A stretch of 64,000 bases of DNA from Atherinomorus stipes (lineage: Eukaryota; Chordata; Actinopteri; Atheriniformes; Atherinidae). Where the stretch lies: positions 62,001 to 126,000 of the forward strand of contig JALJCO010008736.1 of assembly GCA_023101725.1 (NCBI GenBank), given 5' to 3'. Under the pieces are notes generated by a model. That model did not search any database, was not told the DNA's origin, and saw nothing but the letters and a program-made list of their open reading frames with translations. Shown piece after piece: positions 1 to 14,200 of the stretch (position 1 is its first letter; each line of letters starts with the position of its first letter). Both the position numbers and the translations under genes were made by a program.

Positions 1-50
1 TGCAGAATGGAACAGAGGGCGCCACAAAGTATGATGGGAAATATTCAAAC

Positions 51-860
51 TAGAGCCCTGCACTGGAGCCCCAGGCCCAAGGGCCAGGCTACCATTATCC
101 CGGGCCCGGGCTGGGCTCAGATTCTTTTTGTTCAAACCTGCTAATTAGAAAGATGTGTGCTGTGTTTGTGTTCAACCAATTTAAATGGCAACACCTGAAC
201 GCAGAAGCTGCTCTTCCCTTCTCCCCCTAGTTGTTGTCTTTATAAAGATAAAGAAGAAAATATTTTTGATAAGCTTTTGCTATGTTTATCCTAATAATAA
301 TAAACACTGATACAGTTTAAGTGTGTTGGCTTTGTATAGTTTAGATAGAAGTGTTTATTTGTTAAGAGGCATAATTGCTGTGGTGTGCAGGTCAAATTGT
401 CATGCTCTGCAGCATTTGCATTGCTCAGTCATTTCAGCAAATTAAATAATCAATTAAACACCCTCCAAAATGCTTAATACGCTTTACAAATTAATCTTAA
501 TATTGAAAGGAAACAAAATATAACCACTTATTCCATAAAAGTCCTCAGATCGGAGGTCTATAACTGCACCTACTGTATAGAATGCACATCAATTCTCATT
601 AAATAGGATGATGCAGTCATTAAAATAAATCAATTCATATTTAACTTTAAATAAAATATCGTGCAATATCACACTAAGATGCCCAATTAACCTGTCTTAA
701 TGTCAGCATCTTAACAGTCGACAGGTTTAAGAAAAAAAAGTTGGGCTTCATTAGGGTTCGGGCCTGAGAATTTTGAAAATCTGTCGGGCCGGGCTGGGGC
801 TCCATCCCTTCAGACCAAGGCTTGACTTAGGCCCCGATATTAGGCCCATGCAGGGCACTA
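51..860. mobile_element. hAT-like non-autonomous element with 8-bp TSD
   Basis: Inverted ends TAGAGCCCTGCA / TAGTGCCCTGCA flank an 810-bp unit with no transposase. The flanking 8-mers ATTCAAAC (43-50) and ATTCAAAT (861-868) are a target-site duplication with one change. Lies upstream of window exon 1. Confidence 0.75.
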
Positions 861-1002
861 ATTCAAATGAACCCACTACAGGACCAATTACACTAAACCA
901 AGATGTTCCAACAACACTCCCAAGTGTTAAATGTTACTATGCCATGATATTACATCCACACAGCCATAATTGTTCACCCCAACAGTTAATTGTGTTTTAA
1001 TC

Positions 1003-1215
1003 CAGTGTTTCTTAACTGCAGTCCTTGGGACCCACTGCCCTGCATATCTTTAATGTGTTCCTACTCCAAAATACCTGATTCAGATTAACAAACTTTCCCC
1101 TCAAGTTCTTTGCAGCCTGTTAACGAGCCATTCATTTGATTCAGGTGTGTGAAATCAGGGTTGCCTCCAAGACATGCAGGGCAGTGGGCCTGACGACTGG
1201 AGTTGAGAAACTCTG
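1003..1215. repeat. Hairpin MITE of the CAGTG family, 8-bp TSD
   Basis: 213-bp palindromic element with ends CAGTGTTTCTTAACT / CAGAGTTTCTCAACT, flanked by TTTTAATC (995-1002) and CTTTAATC (1216-1223). Same family as the copies near 27.1, 51.8, 54.5, 57.4 and 59.6 kb. Confidence 0.75.
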
Positions 1216-1629
1216 CTTTAATCAACACTAAAAACTTTTAACACAAGAAACACTTTTAAATTTGCTTTGTACATTACTTTTCATTTGTTCACATTTTGTG
1301 ATCGTAAAATTGATTTCCTTTTTATAACGATTTTTGAGGTTGTTCCAATTGTAAGGAAATAGTTTGATTAATGATATTTTGCTCATCTATTGGTACATGG
1401 TCAATGTCCTCCTAACTTTTATATGACTGTATTGTTTATAAGACTGATTGATTATTGCAGCATTGCTGAGTTTCTTAAGATGACTCACCAATGCTGTGAA
1501 GATAAAAAAAGAGACATATGTACAGTATCACTTTAAACATTAGATTATGATACAAACCAGAAATCTGCAGTCATAATGTCTAAAAATGAGTCTTGAATAA
1601 GTCTTAATTCTTGCTGTGTCACTTTGCAG

Positions 1630-2256
1630 AATGTATTCCTACGACGAGGTAGTTCTCGAGGAGATGGGACCATGCCCTCTAGACCCAATCGAAAAGGCTC
1701 AGTGGGTCGCGGAGATGTCTTTGTGGTGGACGAGGACACTGAGTTGTTTGATCCTATCTTCCAAAATCCCCAATGGAAACCTTCCAGAAATGGACTGAAA
1801 GGAAGTCAAAAGGGGAAACCTGATCTTTTATCTAAAAAACTAGAGGAGAACATCACAACAGAGAAGGATACAGATTCTAGTGGAAGGACTTCTCTGTTCC
1901 CTAAAAAACCCTCAGAAGACATAATTGACTTAGATATAGAAAGTCCCCCAAGGAAGCCCTCTAGGATCCCTTCAAGTCCTACAACATCCACAGATTCCAA
2001 TAAATCTATAGAGGAAACAGGTGAGGAGACGGGGACTGTTTCACCTTCACTTCATGAAAGCCTGGTCACCACACAGAGCACCAAACAGCCGGATCATAGA
2101 CCCAAGCATGAAAGTGAAGGCAAACAACCGGGCAAAGACCGTCCTGGGGTTGTGACCATTGTATCCAGAGATGGAGATCTGGTTCTAGGCTCAGATGGCA
2201 AAACATATAGACTCCAGAGAGGTCCACCAGGACGAATGGGTCCCCCAGGACGGGAA
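1630..2256 (+). CDS. Collagen exon 1: variable region and start of minor helix
   Basis: 209 codons, phase 0 at both ends. The acceptor is a pyrimidine-rich tract ending in cag at 1627-1629 and the donor is gtgagt. The first ~195 residues are non-collagenous, rich in Ser, Thr, Pro, Lys, Asp and Glu, with an acidic patch (DEDTELFD) near the start and low-complexity Pro/Ser/Thr stretches after it. A conserved-looking block ([17 protein letters not shown]) precedes the last four Gly-X-Y triplets ([12 protein letters not shown]). This layout is that of the variable region between the N-terminal domain and minor helix of type V/XI-like chains. No ATG begins the exon, so the protein starts upstream. 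Confidence 0.85.
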
Positions 2257-5200
2257 GTGAGTGGCTTTTTAAGCATCTTATGTCCTTAGTGTTTTTGTTT
2301 TCATGTGGTTGTATCTATCCAAGAATGAGTGCTAGCAAAGAACATACTAAAGTCTTAACACAGATTTACCAGCCGCATGTATCATCAGTCCTTAACAGAA
2401 TATGAGAAAATCTAAGCTTTACGAAAGAGGAGTGTGTGATCAATGTTTATGCTTTACATTTTACAAGAGCTGTTCTTCATATGTTACATCTGAATCTGAT
2501 CATTGGCGGTTATGCTGCTCAGACACATGTTGATCCACATGTCTTTGAAGCTGTCATGTGAGAACTGGAGGCGTACGAGTCTCGGCCGTTTGTCATAGCA
2601 TTCCTTAATATGACAATCTGAACTTCTGACTGGTGACTGTTTCGGACAAGTAAAATCTGCTGATACTATCCAGTCAGAGGATTTACTTAGAGTAAGAAGT
2701 GGGTCATTACAGGGACCGCAGGACAGACGGAACCAAAAGCAGACGGCACATGTGGTTACATGTGGAGTCACACTGCCATAAAATCCACAGGATCACTTGG
2801 GACAATTGGAGCCGGCTGTAGGGATCAGGAGGGAAAACACCCATTGGTTTCTCTTCTCTGATGAACAATACATGATCCTGCCAGCTTATCTTGTAGAAAT
2901 AGCCTCTAGAGGTATTGTCACAGACTTTATCATTTCAATGCAAAACAGGTTCAGGGAAAGTTTTCTATGACACGCCACTACAAAAGCTCTCAGTATTTTC
3001 GGTCAGTTTAGCTATGTTGATCAATGCAAAAGTTACCACAATGTTGTTCTTTCAGCAAAAGCTGTAGATATGTTTTCCTTTTCAATTAGTGAACATTATA
3101 CTTCCAATTTAACATAATGATTTTAGAACAAATTAATTTCATGAATTTGTTCAGATCCTTCGGGAAGTCACAAGAGGAAATAGTTTATGGAGCAACCAAA
3201 TAGTTCAGAAATATCAGTGTAATTGATATTTCCCTTTGCAATTTTCCTGTCTCTGTGTCTGATCGCTTATTGGTGTCAGTGTTTTGAGAGAAACAAAATT
3301 TGAGAGATTAATGAGTTGTTTCCACAGGGTTGTCCTGGTGAGCCTGGTCCTCCTGGGTTTAAAGGGGATAAGGTAAACAAAAATAATACAGAAATATTAG
3401 ATTCAAGCTAATTCATTGTAAGACAGTTAAAATAAACCCATATTAGTCCAATTTGTGTTCATACTGTACAAACCAATTCATTAAAAAGATGCCTGGTTAA
3501 GGAAAAAAGTAGAAATTGATTTGCCTTGATTCGCAAAAATCTACAACCTTAGTTTCTTTGGCCACAGGGTAAAATGGGTGCTGAAGGGAGACCAGGAAGA
3601 AGGGGGTTTCAGGACCTCCTGGACCACCAGGTTTACCAACTCTCTACCTGTGGAAGAACACTGCTGAGGAGTGGACTGCTTTCCAGGTATAGTAGGTATT
3701 AATTATTACAGTATGTGAAGTGATTTGTCTCGATAGTCCATTATTACTTTAGTCTATGAGCTTAAAAAAGGAGCGTTGCATTAACATGTACTTGTAGATG
3801 TGAATAAAGACTAGATAGAAAAAAAAACAAAATAAACTATAGCAAAGATTAAAAGAAAAAAAAAAAAAACTAGACAAACTGTAATAAAATAGATATGCAT
3901 GTTCCATGAGTAAGAGTGGAGCTTTATTAAGAATTTTGTCATTCTTGCATTTTTTTTTCTCTATTTTTTTTTTTCCTTTAAAAAAAAAAAAGTTAGACTA
4001 TACTGTATGTTTAGATGTTATAATATTGCGGAAAACCAGCATTTTGGTGTGTATGGGGGGTTTGGGGTGTGTGTCAGAAATATTAACATATATAGCATTT
4101 ATTGAGATTTAGCCTTTCAAAGGTGTGCTAGCATGTCCTCCTTAGCCCAAAAAGAAGGATATGCATAATCCTTCCTGGGGATTTCCAAGCAACTTTAAAG
4201 GTAGATTTAATGTAAATACTATGTCGTGTTGCAGAATAAACACATTAACAACTTGTGATATTATGATGACAAAGGTAGCTAATAGGCTACAAGTAAACTT
4301 GTTAGCGTTATTAACTTTGTCATTGGAAACTTGAAGAGGTGTTAGCATATCTTCTTATACTAATACAACTCCGTCAGGTGCTTTCTAATAACTTTAGAAG
4401 TGGATTTATTGTAAATACCACATTGTGTTGCCAACTGAATACATGCACTACTCACAAAAAGTTAAGGATATTTGGTTTTTTGTATGATGTCAGAATTGAT
4501 CTAAAATCCACTACAACCTTTCCAGGTGAACTGAATTAAACCTTCACTAAACTTTTCAATGCACATGTACATTGTTCAATGATTAAATATTCATTCTGCA
4601 TCATTCTGTTCTCCAAAAACTGAAAGTTGAATGTCCCTAACTTTTTGTGAGTAGTGTATATAATGGTTTAAAATCAGCTAACAATCTTTTCTTACAACAA
4701 CCCTGCTGACAAAAACAGGTTGCCCAGCTAAAGGACTAGCTAAAATGTGGCCAAAGCGTGCCTTAGACCAGCTAGCTAGCTGGTCCAAGGTGGGTTTTGG
4801 CTGGTTTCAAGACCAGCTAGTTAGCTGGTTGTGAGACCAAAGGTAAAGTTGCACCTCAGTATCCAAAGGCAGTTTGTTTTTGGCTATTAAAACATGACAA
4901 TAGCAAAAAGAGAAGTTTTTGCAGCAGGTAACACTGAATGTCTCATTAAGCACGCTAGAAATGTATTTTTCCTCACCGTTTGATTTTGGTTTTGGCCCAA
5001 CAAAGAGGAATCTGATCTTATCACTGAAGAAGACAAGGCCCCGTCATAGCGAGCAGCTTTAGAGTTCAGCTTTAATCGCACCCCTAATTCTTAATTTCAT
5101 TCTCAGTAAACTCATGGGATTGCTAGCTTTCTTTCAAGTTATCAAGTCATTAAGTCCTCACAGAAATTAGTTTTTACTCCTTTCAACTTTTAGCCCCTGC

Positions 5201-8200
5201 ATCATTTATCATCACTTATCTAAAAGACTTGAAGAATTCACTCATCTTAGCTGGGCACATAAGAGCCCTAGACTGCGTATAAATCCTTAGACCTTATATG
5301 TATTGTATGTCCAAGCTGATGCGTTATTCCTCATCTGTTTTTCCTCTGCACTTGCCACAGCTGTAAGTTGTGTAATGCACTTATATGATGGATGAACTTC
5401 AAGTCAGTTATTGAACAAAGCTGACTGAAATCAGTCTGTTAGTGGTTTGTGAAGACGGTTTACCATATGTGCTTTGAACTTTATGTGGACAACCTGCCAT
5501 TGACATACTTACATTCGTTCTGAATGAGGTTCAGCGAAAGCCAAAGACAGATTTTATCTGCAAAAACTACAGACTCTGATCTTCTTTTGTGTTATTATTT
5601 TTCCATATATTTTTATTCCTGAATCTGTAACGACTCCCATCTTTTTTTTTTTTCTAGCAAACCAATTTTTACCAGTTACTTTGCGCTGGTTGGCCTGTAA
5701 GTATGCTGTAATGATTTATAGCTTTTTTATTTTCTTTCTTCTTCTTCTTTGGGACTGAGTTGTTCATAGTTTCTGTGAACCTGAGGCTGGTTTCTTCTTT
5801 GTGAGCTTGCAGACTAAAGAAGGACCTGCAGGACCACCTGGAGAGATGGGAAAACCCGGCATTGAGGTCAGATACTGTAGGCTCCATTTACAACTGGAGC
5901 ACATAATGGACATGAATATATTTATGTTGTGATACTCTTTCTCAGGGGCCCCCTGGTGAACCTGGGCAGCGAGGACAACCAGGCATGCCAGGAGAGATGG
6001 TATGTTTCTAGTACCGCAAATATTGTGTTATCAGTGAGCTGTGAGCAAGTAAGAAGTTTCCAAAACCACAAAATAGTTTCCCATCACCAATGTTAGTCAG
6101 TGAAATTATTATGGGTGGCAGTTGTGGAAAATAAAAAATCACAAAGAGCTTGATGAGTAAAGAATAAAAGTATATTTAGTCACAAAATAATTAAGAAGGA
6201 CCTAAAAGTGCCTTTGCAAGTGGAGAGGTCACACACAGAGACTGCATCTTTGAGCCTTGTCTGAGGAGCTATGACCTGGTTGGATACAGCATTTTCTTAA
6301 ACAGTTTACTCAGACAACTGACACCAAATAAGAGAAGGTCCTTCAAAGATATACCCTCACACATGATGTCTAATCAATACTAGAATTATGTAGGGGAAAG
6401 ATAACTGAAACGTCAAAGTCAAAGTGACACTTCAACATAGGTTTATTGTTTCATCCACACAGTATAATACCAGGAGGCAAACACAGCAACAAACTGAAAT
6501 TAAAATTCAAAATGGACTAAGAGGTTTCTTATTCCAGTAATAAATGTAAGATATTTTGAGACTTGTGCATATTTTTGCCAACTCTGAATATAGAGCTAGT
6601 CTGTGCCTGCTTTTCCTAACAATCCTCTTACTCCTAGAAATGCTCTGAAAACAGCATTTTGTCACATTTTGCCCAAATATAAACCTGAGTACTTGATGTC
6701 AGTGGTTGTTTAAGCATGTTGATTAAAGTTTAAAATAAAATTTTCTGTTGTAATAAAGCCATTGCGGGAGAATTTAATTAAAGAACGTCTTTTTTTTTTT
6801 TTTGGGAAGCCTCCCAATGATGTAACCACCCTCACATTTGGGGAAATGAAACTCTGAAGCTGTTCTTTGCTAAATAAGGAACTTTCATATTTTCAAACCA
6901 TAAATTTGAGTAAACTCAAGCACTAAATCAAAGTGTTTATTGTGTCACATTTTCTTTGTGGGGTCTTGCTCCTTTCCCTCATTCTTTGTGGCTGATTTAC
7001 ATAGAATTTAGAAAAAACCTTGACTTAATGTGCCTTGGCGAGCAGCTGCAAAAGGTGGGGAGCGTTTCACTGTTTTACATCCAACTGAAAAATCATCTTT
7101 AAATACATAAACAGTCTGTATAATCTGTGGCTGTATGGAAACCAGCGCCATCTATTATGTGAGGTCTCAGCTGGATAATGAGAAACAGTACGATTCAGGA
7201 TAGTCAGAGACACTCAGCCGCCTTTGTGTGCTCTGCTTCGACCCATGTGGCAGAGGACATCAATCCATTACTTGTATTTGTTTGTGTTTAAGCAGTTGTA
7301 TAGACTATATGATTTAGAGCATGTTTTGTGCATAAACAGCCACAAATCATCATCTTGTGAATGATGTCACAACATTATCAACCTTACCAGCATTAGTCAC
7401 CATGAACCTGTACATGATTTCCATCTGTCATCAGGAAGGTTATTGAGGACCACAAGGTTGCTTCTTTGTTGCTTCTACCTTAACATTAAAATAGTTCAGG
7501 ATAGGCGAAAATTTGTGATACGATGAGATTACGAGTTATTTGAAACAGCAACGATACTGGAACTTGATTTGTAGGCGGCAGCTTTGTTGCAACTTTAACG
7601 GGCCAGATGGTGATGGTTACATAGCTGGGTCAGTATCTCAACAACACCAGAGCCTTAAAAGAGAAGTCACAGGAAAGTTGCTTAATCTACAACAGGTTTA
7701 GCCCAAGGCTTATTGACTTGTGCGAGGAGGAAAAGACTGGTCCTTGTTGTCCAATCATGCAGAAGAGCTTGCTCAAACTGCTTTAAACCTTAAAGCTGCC
7801 TACAATGTGATTGTCAGATCAGTCAGTATACTGCATCTTGCCGTCTCAGCAAAATAAATTTGCTGGTATCTGTAACTTAGTAACCGACCAGTTGGAGACC
7901 AAGATCCCTCGAAAGATGACAGTAGTGATTAATGGAGTTTCTTTCAAATGTTTAAAAGGACCCATGGCAGGTGTTTGAATGTTTTTTTTTTTGTTTGTTT
8001 ATCTGCTGAATTAAAACAACGTATCATTGTGCAAAGCTTAAAATAAGAAGTGTATGCATATTTTAGTACTTTTATGCAGAAAGAGCTTGATCTAGTCTTG
8101 AACTCTAAAATTTTCAGCAACCTGGCCCCCATCATATCATAGTTTCACAGATTTCCAGAGTGGATGAAAAGCTAGCACAAGCTCTGAGAAGGAATTAGCT

Positions 8201-11200
8201 GGGGAATAGCGGTGGCTAGCAGATCCTTCCACGGCCAAAACAGCAGGAGCTAGCCTTTCGAGAACTGGATTCTGACTATCCATCATCCACTTGGACAGGG
8301 CTGAGGGAGATAGCCCCCAATAGCTGCCTCAAATCAGCCTGAATGCAACTAGCTGCTATTACCTACTAGTGGTTACTAGCTACTGCTACAGGTAGCTCCA
8401 CCCAACTTCTTGTAGCCCATGAGATATTTTATTTAATGTTATATGGAGAGTTTGGCAGCGTAAAAGCAGGTGAGGAAGCTGGAAGTACCTGTGTTGATGC
8501 ACATGTTTTCTAGGCCTCTGAAAATATCCTTTTATTGCTTAAAACAAACACTCAGAAACAGCCTCTCCCACATTCTGAGACACTAATTTTGAGTTAGGCT
8601 ACCTGTGGTTAAGATTAAAGTGTGTGAAAATGACCATGCCACATATCCACTTTAATGTTATGCACTGCAAAAAGGATTTAGGAATAGCTTTATGAACAAA
8701 GAATTTAAAGGTAGAGTCCAAGATCTTCCCCGTTTCTGTTTGTAAACAACACTATTCAAACTGAGCGCCCCTCCCCTCGAGCTAGTGGCTGCACCGCTCT
8801 TCAGCCTATTCAGCTTCAAGACTCTCCTTCAGAGCTTTGAAGCAGGTGAAAAAAAGCCCTGGTTTTCCAACATGCATCTACATGCATCTAAAGCTCTTAC
8901 TGTAGAGTACTTCCTTTTCTTCGCTGTGTCCACCTTTTTTTTTTTTCCCCGAACTGTACCTTTAAGCTTTTATATTCTAAGTAGTTTCCCACATCTCAAG
9001 CTAATGAGGTATTTATTGAATGTTCTGTAAAAATAAGGCTTATCCGCAGAGATTGCAATAAAGTTGGGTTTTAATGTTGGGTCACACTGCTTGTATGTTG
9101 TCTGAAAGGGTGATCGAGGCCCCAGAGGACCTCCAGGACGAGCTGGGACTCCTGGAAGGGACGGAGAAAATGGAGAAGATGGTCTGCCTGGGTTGCCTGG
9201 TGCTCCTGGATCACACGTAGGCAAATTCAGTTTGTTTATAAGAAAGCGGCTCAGATTAAACCTGTGGAGCATGACTGTATAATAGATGACAGGACAATCT
9301 GTTTTCCATCTGATGAAATCTCTCAATTTTGTGTCTCATTCATATTAGGGCCTGTGGGGATACAGGGGAGAACGGGGGCCCAAAGGAGAAAAAGGTGATG
9401 AGGTGAGAACAAAGCAATGCAGCATCCAGTGAGGGCTTCTGCTGTATTATTTACTGTAAAATTATACACATGTGGCATCTACAAGTCTATCTTTTGGCAT
9501 GTTCTTACAAACAATCTTTTGCAAGGTAACATCCTAACGTTCCTATTTCTTAACTACAAAAGACAACCCCCCCCCCCCCCAAACCTAAATTTTGGCAGAC
9601 GAAATAGTATTTTTGCACCAACAAGTGATTCCCAAGCTCTTTAAGAGAAAACTTTAGCTTATTTCAGCATGGTGTCGAGTGTGTCCTAAATTTATGAGAA
9701 GAAACTTGACAACGGGAGGGTAAAAGAAGAAATCAGGCCTAGAAAAGTCTGCGGCAGACATTGTCCGAAAGCAGTGCTGAGCATGTTCATGGCCGTTTCT
9801 CAATTCCTAGTTTGTGTACTGCATACTCGTTGTGAGTACAGACTTGCGGGTACGTACTGGAAGTCTGCACTTGTGGAATTCACAAGTACGGACTCCGCCT
9901 ACTTGGTGGTTTGGGACAACACAAACTTGTGACATCATCACCCACATGCTCAGCAGTGCAGAGCAAGAACTGCCCGTCAAAAAGAAAATACTGTATTATT
10001 CTACAGCTGTTGGCTATTAACTGTTGTGGAGATGTAGTAATTGTACTGAAACAAATAAAACCAAACAAAATAACTGCTGCAAAACAATTATACTGAGTGG
10101 ATGTTTTTGTCTCAGACATGTAAATTATATTTATTTCCAATACAGTACATAAGCACATTAATCCAAACGGGCAGTCATATTTATGTGATCAAAAACACCT
10201 GTGAGAGGAGAGCAGGAGAAAGAGCTGCAGATAAAAGGCAAAGAACAACAGTAAAGAATAGAAATGATCACTCAGGTTTGGTTGGGGGGGTCTTTTAACT
10301 GAAATTTAATATCAAATAAACAGCCCAATAAGGGTGCTGCCAGGAAACGTTTTCATTTGCTTGCTCCGTCTGTTAACACAGAAATACATTAAACGTGAAA
10401 TGTAGTGTAATTTGATGACAAATCCAGAAAACAACCCTCTTCTTTTAAAGGTGGTATAGATGTTTGTGGCAATTCAGAAAACAGAGACTGTCAGTGAGTT
10501 TTTGAGTAAGCGCATTTGCAACACCAGCCTGCTAGATTCACTGCTCCCTCCCCGGTCACGTCTTAAAGACAACGTGCATGAGCCAAGTCCCAACACTGGC
10601 GTCTAGTAGACAGCAGGTACAGGTTCTCCCATCATGTCACAAACGCAAGTAAAACAGATGTCATTGTGTGAACGTTGCTAATTGCTAACAGACTGATTGT
10701 TAGCTACCTACTGTAAACATCAGACGAGAGTGCGCTTCTTCTGGTACATAATATTACTTTCGCTAAATCACTCTCATCTATCTCACCTATTACCCGTTTA
10801 CTATTGCCCATCAATCACTCTTATTACGGTAGTATGAGTGATTGATGGGCGATAGCCAAATAAAATGTGATGAGAGCAGAAATGATTGGCAGATGTTTTT
10901 TAAGTCCCATTACTTTCATAGCTGATGTATAGTAATATTTATATATCTGAAGCTTTTAATTAATCATACCTTATGGGTCAGGGAAACCAATTTAATTGAA
11001 TATTGCAAAAACTGTTCAAAGAAACATCTTACATACTAGGGCTGGGAATCACTAGGTACCTCGCGATACGATACTATCACGATATTTTGCCTACGATAAC
11101 GATAATATCACGATACAGTAATTCTGCAAAAATCAATATATTGCAATAAATTTATCCACGATACACCACAGTATTTGTCCCTGAAGACATTCCAAATTTA

Positions 11201-14200
11201 TTGACCAAAGTGAATCCATGTGAAATGAATTACAAAATATTATCAATCAGTTGCACATAAGTGACATCAGTTCATATGAAATGAGAAAAACAGTAAAACA
11301 AAGTGCACAGTGGTTCCTCTTAAGAATGCAATTAAAAAATAAACATTTCAGTCATTATTTCTTCATGATCTCAAACAACTGGGTGGTCTATGACAACCTG
11401 GACACACATTTTAATTTGTTCTTTACACCATGTTTAAAGTTTAACCTGAACCTGCAGCCTGCACATAGATATCAGTGCTAATGAAGGGACTTTTCTGCAT
11501 GCTGAACCGCTGCAGAAAGAACGAAATCTCGCGAGATCTCACTGGTCTCTTACCAAATTTTGCGAGATTTCGTAAAAATATCGATACAGCTTTTTTAAAG
11601 TATCGATATGATATCGCAACACAAAATATCGCGATATTTCAGTGTATCGATATTTTGGCACACCCCTATTACATACCACCTCTAAGCAATTACTCATAGA
11701 ACACATTTGCTTTAGCATCTGGCGCTTTGTGTTTTAGTTCAAATTTAAGCCTCACAAAAGAAAAAAATACTTCATTAAAATCGTATAAAGACCGAGGGAG
11801 TCCCAGGCCAGAACAGGCCAAAGTTTTGCTTATTATTTCCATTTTCAGAGGGATTTAACAGGCTGACCATGAAAGCCACTCAAAATTGTAAAGTAACATT
11901 GATTTATGAACACTCAGACAAGAACGTTTAGCTAAATACGAATGTTTATTACTGGTTTCATGCTGTGTCGATTGTGAGCAGCAGGTGAAGTTGCAGCTGG
12001 TGTGTCTAGTCCGACTTTCTGAGTCAGAAATCAGACTTGTTCTATGTCCGACTGGGAACTCAGAAAATCCGACTTAAGAGTACATAACAAACGCACCATT
12101 ATTGGCCATCTAAGCAGGTGCAACCACATCTCTGCATTTATCCATTTTTTATGTCAGTTTTGTTTCCTGTCTTTCTGTCAAAGAGCTATTCTCACATGAT
12201 GTTTGCCAGTTAAAAACATTATGTTCAGTTAAAAATTCTTGGTAAATATCTGTGCTCCTCATATATTCTTGCGCAACACTGTCTTTGAAACACTTTAAAG
12301 GGACACTGTGTAATCGGGAGCAGCTCCCTCGTACTTTTCAGGCTGCATTCGCGTGAAACCGGGCAGACCGACGACAGCCGCTGCATGTAAAGTTATCACC
12401 GGCCTCTATGTGAAGATGTGGTCCGTCAGTTACAGTGACATCAGTCCACATCTGATTTGTTGTCATGGCGATGTCGTATTGTTTTCCCTGACCCATGTTT
12501 TACCGTCTTTCGCTCGGCTTCATTGCTTAAAATGACATCTGGTTTGTTACCAACGGCCATCTGCCCGACTGCACGTGAACCCAGCGTCAGTGAGACGCTA
12601 GTTTCTCCCCACTGCAGCGTGGTGACTTTTCAAAGGCATTACCTCGAACTGAGCTGAAAACTCCGGTGTGTCCGGTGAGTTTCTGTGTTTTCCTACTGTC
12701 ACGCTTCTCCCGAACGCAAAAACATGGCGATACGACATGGCAGCCTCCACCGAGCTGCCCCGCTCGATGTGTAAATGAACGATACGAACGGCAAATTTAG
12801 AACTTAGAGGAGCACTTCAGTTTGTTGATGGGAGTGATTACTGATTAATGAAAAAACACTTTTGAACCAAATAATCAGTATTTGTGAATAAAACACAGGA
12901 GAACTTACACAATATCCCTTTAAGACCTGAAAAGGGACCTCAGAGATGAACTGTGCCCTACAGTTGGAGCATCTGCCATCTGCTGCAGAACATTGTTAAT
13001 CAACCACATGTATTTTGCAAAAACATCTTCTGTAAACAGAAAAAATTTGACCTAACCTTGGTCTGGTTTACCTGAGACAGGGATTTATAAGCTGCTTGAA
13101 GATCTAGCTTTTGGTTTTGTTTGTTTCGGACTGAGATTCTGGTGCAACATTGAGTCATTTTCCAAGGCTGTTTATTTTATATTTAGGCTTGAAAAGCTGG
13201 CCTGTATGAGTTTTTCAGTCTATGCTGCATGTAGTCTTTTCTCAACTTGACGTGTCTTATACTTGACAGGAAGTCAGGATGAGTTTTTCTTTAACTACCA
13301 AAAGCAGTGTGACTCACAGTTTCAGAGCTTCATTAAAGGAAATTTTCAGGGCCATATTAATGAAAAACCACATGATCAGCAACCACTGTGCAGGCTGATG
13401 TTACAGTTTTTGACATAAGGCTTAGAAAAATGCAAACTTTTGACTGTACAGTATGTGTGCAAACGTAAGAAGTTTCCCTATTTAAAAGTAAATTTGAGCT
13501 AATTTGTCACTTTGACAGCAGTCACGATAATATATTATGATTTAAGGAATGCTTTATTTTTATGACAGAAATAATGAAAGCTTCTCAAGATACATGTTTT
13601 ATGATCAGCGTAGGGAAAAGGGAGGAATATTCATTTTAATCGGTTTTCTCTACCTCCTTAGGGTCTCATCGGCCTGCCGGGTCCAAAAGGGGAAATTGGT
13701 GAACCTGGTCAGAAGGTAATCTTGGATGCATTCCTGTCTCTATTCTGTAAAACATTATTGGTTGCACTTCTCATTGAAGAGTGCCTTATAGGTAACATTT
13801 GATTTAATTGAATTTGATTTATCATCCATCTTTTACATTTAAAGTAAAATTGCATTTAGTCTGATGGCACTTTAGGTTGTTAGAGCTTGTTATAAATCAT
13901 ACCAATAAATCAAATAATTATGGTCACTTACAGAGGAAGTCATTCAAATGGGACACATTAATAAAAGGGAAGGAAATGAGTACATGAAAAAACCTGATAA
14001 GAAGGATGAATAGCTTTAGTAAAGCAGCTGGGCCAGAGCAACTCAGAAAGGATGACTCCTGTTGAGTGCCTCTGCTGCTTTGGAAAGGTGGTTTAAGGAA
14101 GGGTAGACAATGAACCGGTCAGACTATGGTAGTGTGCTGAAAACAGTCCAGTTTACAGCACTTGAAGAATCTGTGACCAGAAAACCAATTTCACACTAAG

